From Aquila chrysaetos chrysaetos (taxonomy: Eukaryota > Chordata > Aves > Accipitriformes > Accipitridae), in contig NC_044011.1 of assembly GCF_900496995.4 (NCBI RefSeq), forward strand, positions 11,316,041-11,380,040: a DNA stretch of 64,000 nt, written 5' to 3'. Position 1 is the first letter of the stretch. Each line of letters starts with the position of its first letter. This document shows positions 62,837 through 64,000 of this stretch, in pieces. The notes below the pieces were generated by a model. It saw only the letters and a program-made list of their open reading frames with translations, ran no database searches and was not told where the DNA came from. Position numbers and translations under genes: made by a program.

Positions 62837-64000
62837 GAAGGCTATTGAAACCCAATTCAAGTTCATTATTTGCCCTCTGAATGTTAACAGAAAGCTCCTT
62901 CCTGATTACAGGAAAAACAGTATTAAAGGAAAGGAGATTGAAAGCTGTCTCTGCTATTCATAATTTTAGTGAGGTGCTTTACAGACTGTCTGTAGATGCC
63001 AGGATCCTCACCTGATGTTCTGCACTGCTACCTCACCACATCCCTATTTCGCTTTTCCTTCCCCCCTGGTGAAAAGCAATGCATGAAAAACATTGAGTAG
63101 AGGTGCAGTTTTAGCAAATACACTCCAGCTCTGGCAAGAACCTTCAAATAACCAAGTGCATCATACCAGTACTGGGAAAACTTTTTTCTTCTATTTATGG
63201 GGTTTGGGAAACTGATGGCATCAGTTTGTGGCATGTTTCCATGTAGGTGCTTTTGTTGGTCCTTTCTGATCCAAAGAAAACTAGATCAGTGGAATTGAGA
63301 CTTACAGAGCTGTTGGGATGCCAGGGAGGAGTGACTGCCGGATCAGCTGCAGTGGTGTCTGTTACTTCTCAATCCTCCAGCAGAGCCTCTCTTTGAATGA
63401 CACCTTTTCAGAGTTTGAAAAAATGCCTTTTTATGCCAAAAGGATTAATGCATTGTCTGCATCTTTCTTACACATCCATGTGTGCATGGCAGGAGGGAGC
63501 ATGAGAACCTGCTATGAGGTCTCAGGACTGATTTCTCAGGGTCTTTATGTAGAACCTGCTCTAGAGAAGTGAGGCATGGACCTGAGAAGATCGAAAATTT
63601 TTTTTGTTGTTGTTTTATCCAAAGCAGCTGTTCAGAAAGGATTTCATTTGGCCTGTAATGAAGTAAGTGGTTCCTAAACCTTAGGAAACTTGAAGTTAAT
63701 GAATTCCATGTAAACTGTATTTTGTTGTTCATGTTTGTTTTAAGAGGGGAAATAATTTCCCTACTAGGTCATGAAGGCTGTTTGTCTTTCCAAATCTTTT
63801 TGAGCTAAGAATTTCCTGACTTCTTTGAGGCTTTCTCCTCTACCTGTAATCTGCTGGAGCGGGTTTTCTGTCACCATATGGTAATAACCTCCTCTTCTCA
63901 GCAGGCAGTGTTACACAGTGACTAATGGGTGTGTTCATCTCCATGAAGAAAATGCAGAGACAGAACCTACCTTTTTTGAATTTTAGAAACAACAAAAAAA

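Larger units (their letters stand above)
54083..64000 (+). other. UTRN: UTRN intron 2 (5' part; continues past the window)
   Basis: Intron sequence after the donor GTAAGG at 54083. I looked for the next coding exon, which in human begins with DEHND and leads into the first calponin-homology domain (TFTKWIN-like), and did not find it, so the intron is at least 9.9 kb. This agrees with the very long early introns of UTRN. It contains simple tracts (poly-T 54269-54293; poly-A 58791-58807; poly-C 58973-58986; poly-A 60241-60254; poly-A 62100-62115; (TG)n/poly-T 62800-62836) and a CpG-rich pocket at 58,140-58,480. No transposon was recognised, and no ORF here is convincing. Confidence 0.85.

Noticed and set aside
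1..64000. CRISPR arrays, operons, prophage or bacterial mobile elements
   Set aside because: The window is vertebrate nuclear DNA with introns and CpG islands; no spaced direct-repeat array or prokaryotic gene organisation was seen.

Overview
This is vertebrate nuclear DNA, most likely from a bird. It has large introns, long AT-rich non-coding stretches, three CpG islands, several degraded CR1 retroposon copies (CR1 is the dominant avian/reptilian interspersed repeat) and a ~1.07 kb solo LTR of a type I associate with avian endogenous retroviruses. Only two protein-coding genes and one tRNA gene can be supported. All lie on the + strand, in the order STX11 - tRNA-Leu(TAA) - UTRN. From memory this is also the order on human 6q24.

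Layout. 1-6,000: intergenic, with a microsatellite and one CR1 remnant. 6,030-7,230: CpG island carrying the STX11 promoter and a probable non-coding exon 1 (splice donor at 6,724). 6,724-19,623: STX11 intron 1, with two CR1 copies and a candidate AP-1/C/EBP enhancer. 19,624-about 22,745: STX11 terminal exon, holding the complete 288-residue coding region and a ~2.2 kb 3' UTR. 22,750-25,700: intergenic. 25,740-26,620: a second CpG island with a perfectly folded tRNA-Leu(TAA) gene inside it. 26,890-27,956: solo LTR. 27,957-52,100: 24 kb of intergenic DNA with one clear CR1 fragment and no convincing gene. 52,120-53,900: CpG island with the utrophin (UTRN) A-type promoter and probable exon 1A. 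53,919-54,082: UTRN exon 2 with the start codon and the first 26 codons. 54,083-64,000: UTRN intron 2, which continues beyond the window.

Function. STX11 is an immune-cell SNARE needed for cytotoxic granule exocytosis. UTRN is the dystrophin-related cytoskeletal linker. Nothing suggests that the two cooperate; they are an ancient syntenic pair with a housekeeping tRNA between them. I found no undescribed biological system. The most useful observations are the promoter motifs of STX11, a short upstream ORF in the UTRN leader, the CpG island around the tRNA, and the solo LTR next to that tRNA. Most long open frames in this window lie in the three GC-rich islands and are compositional artefacts.
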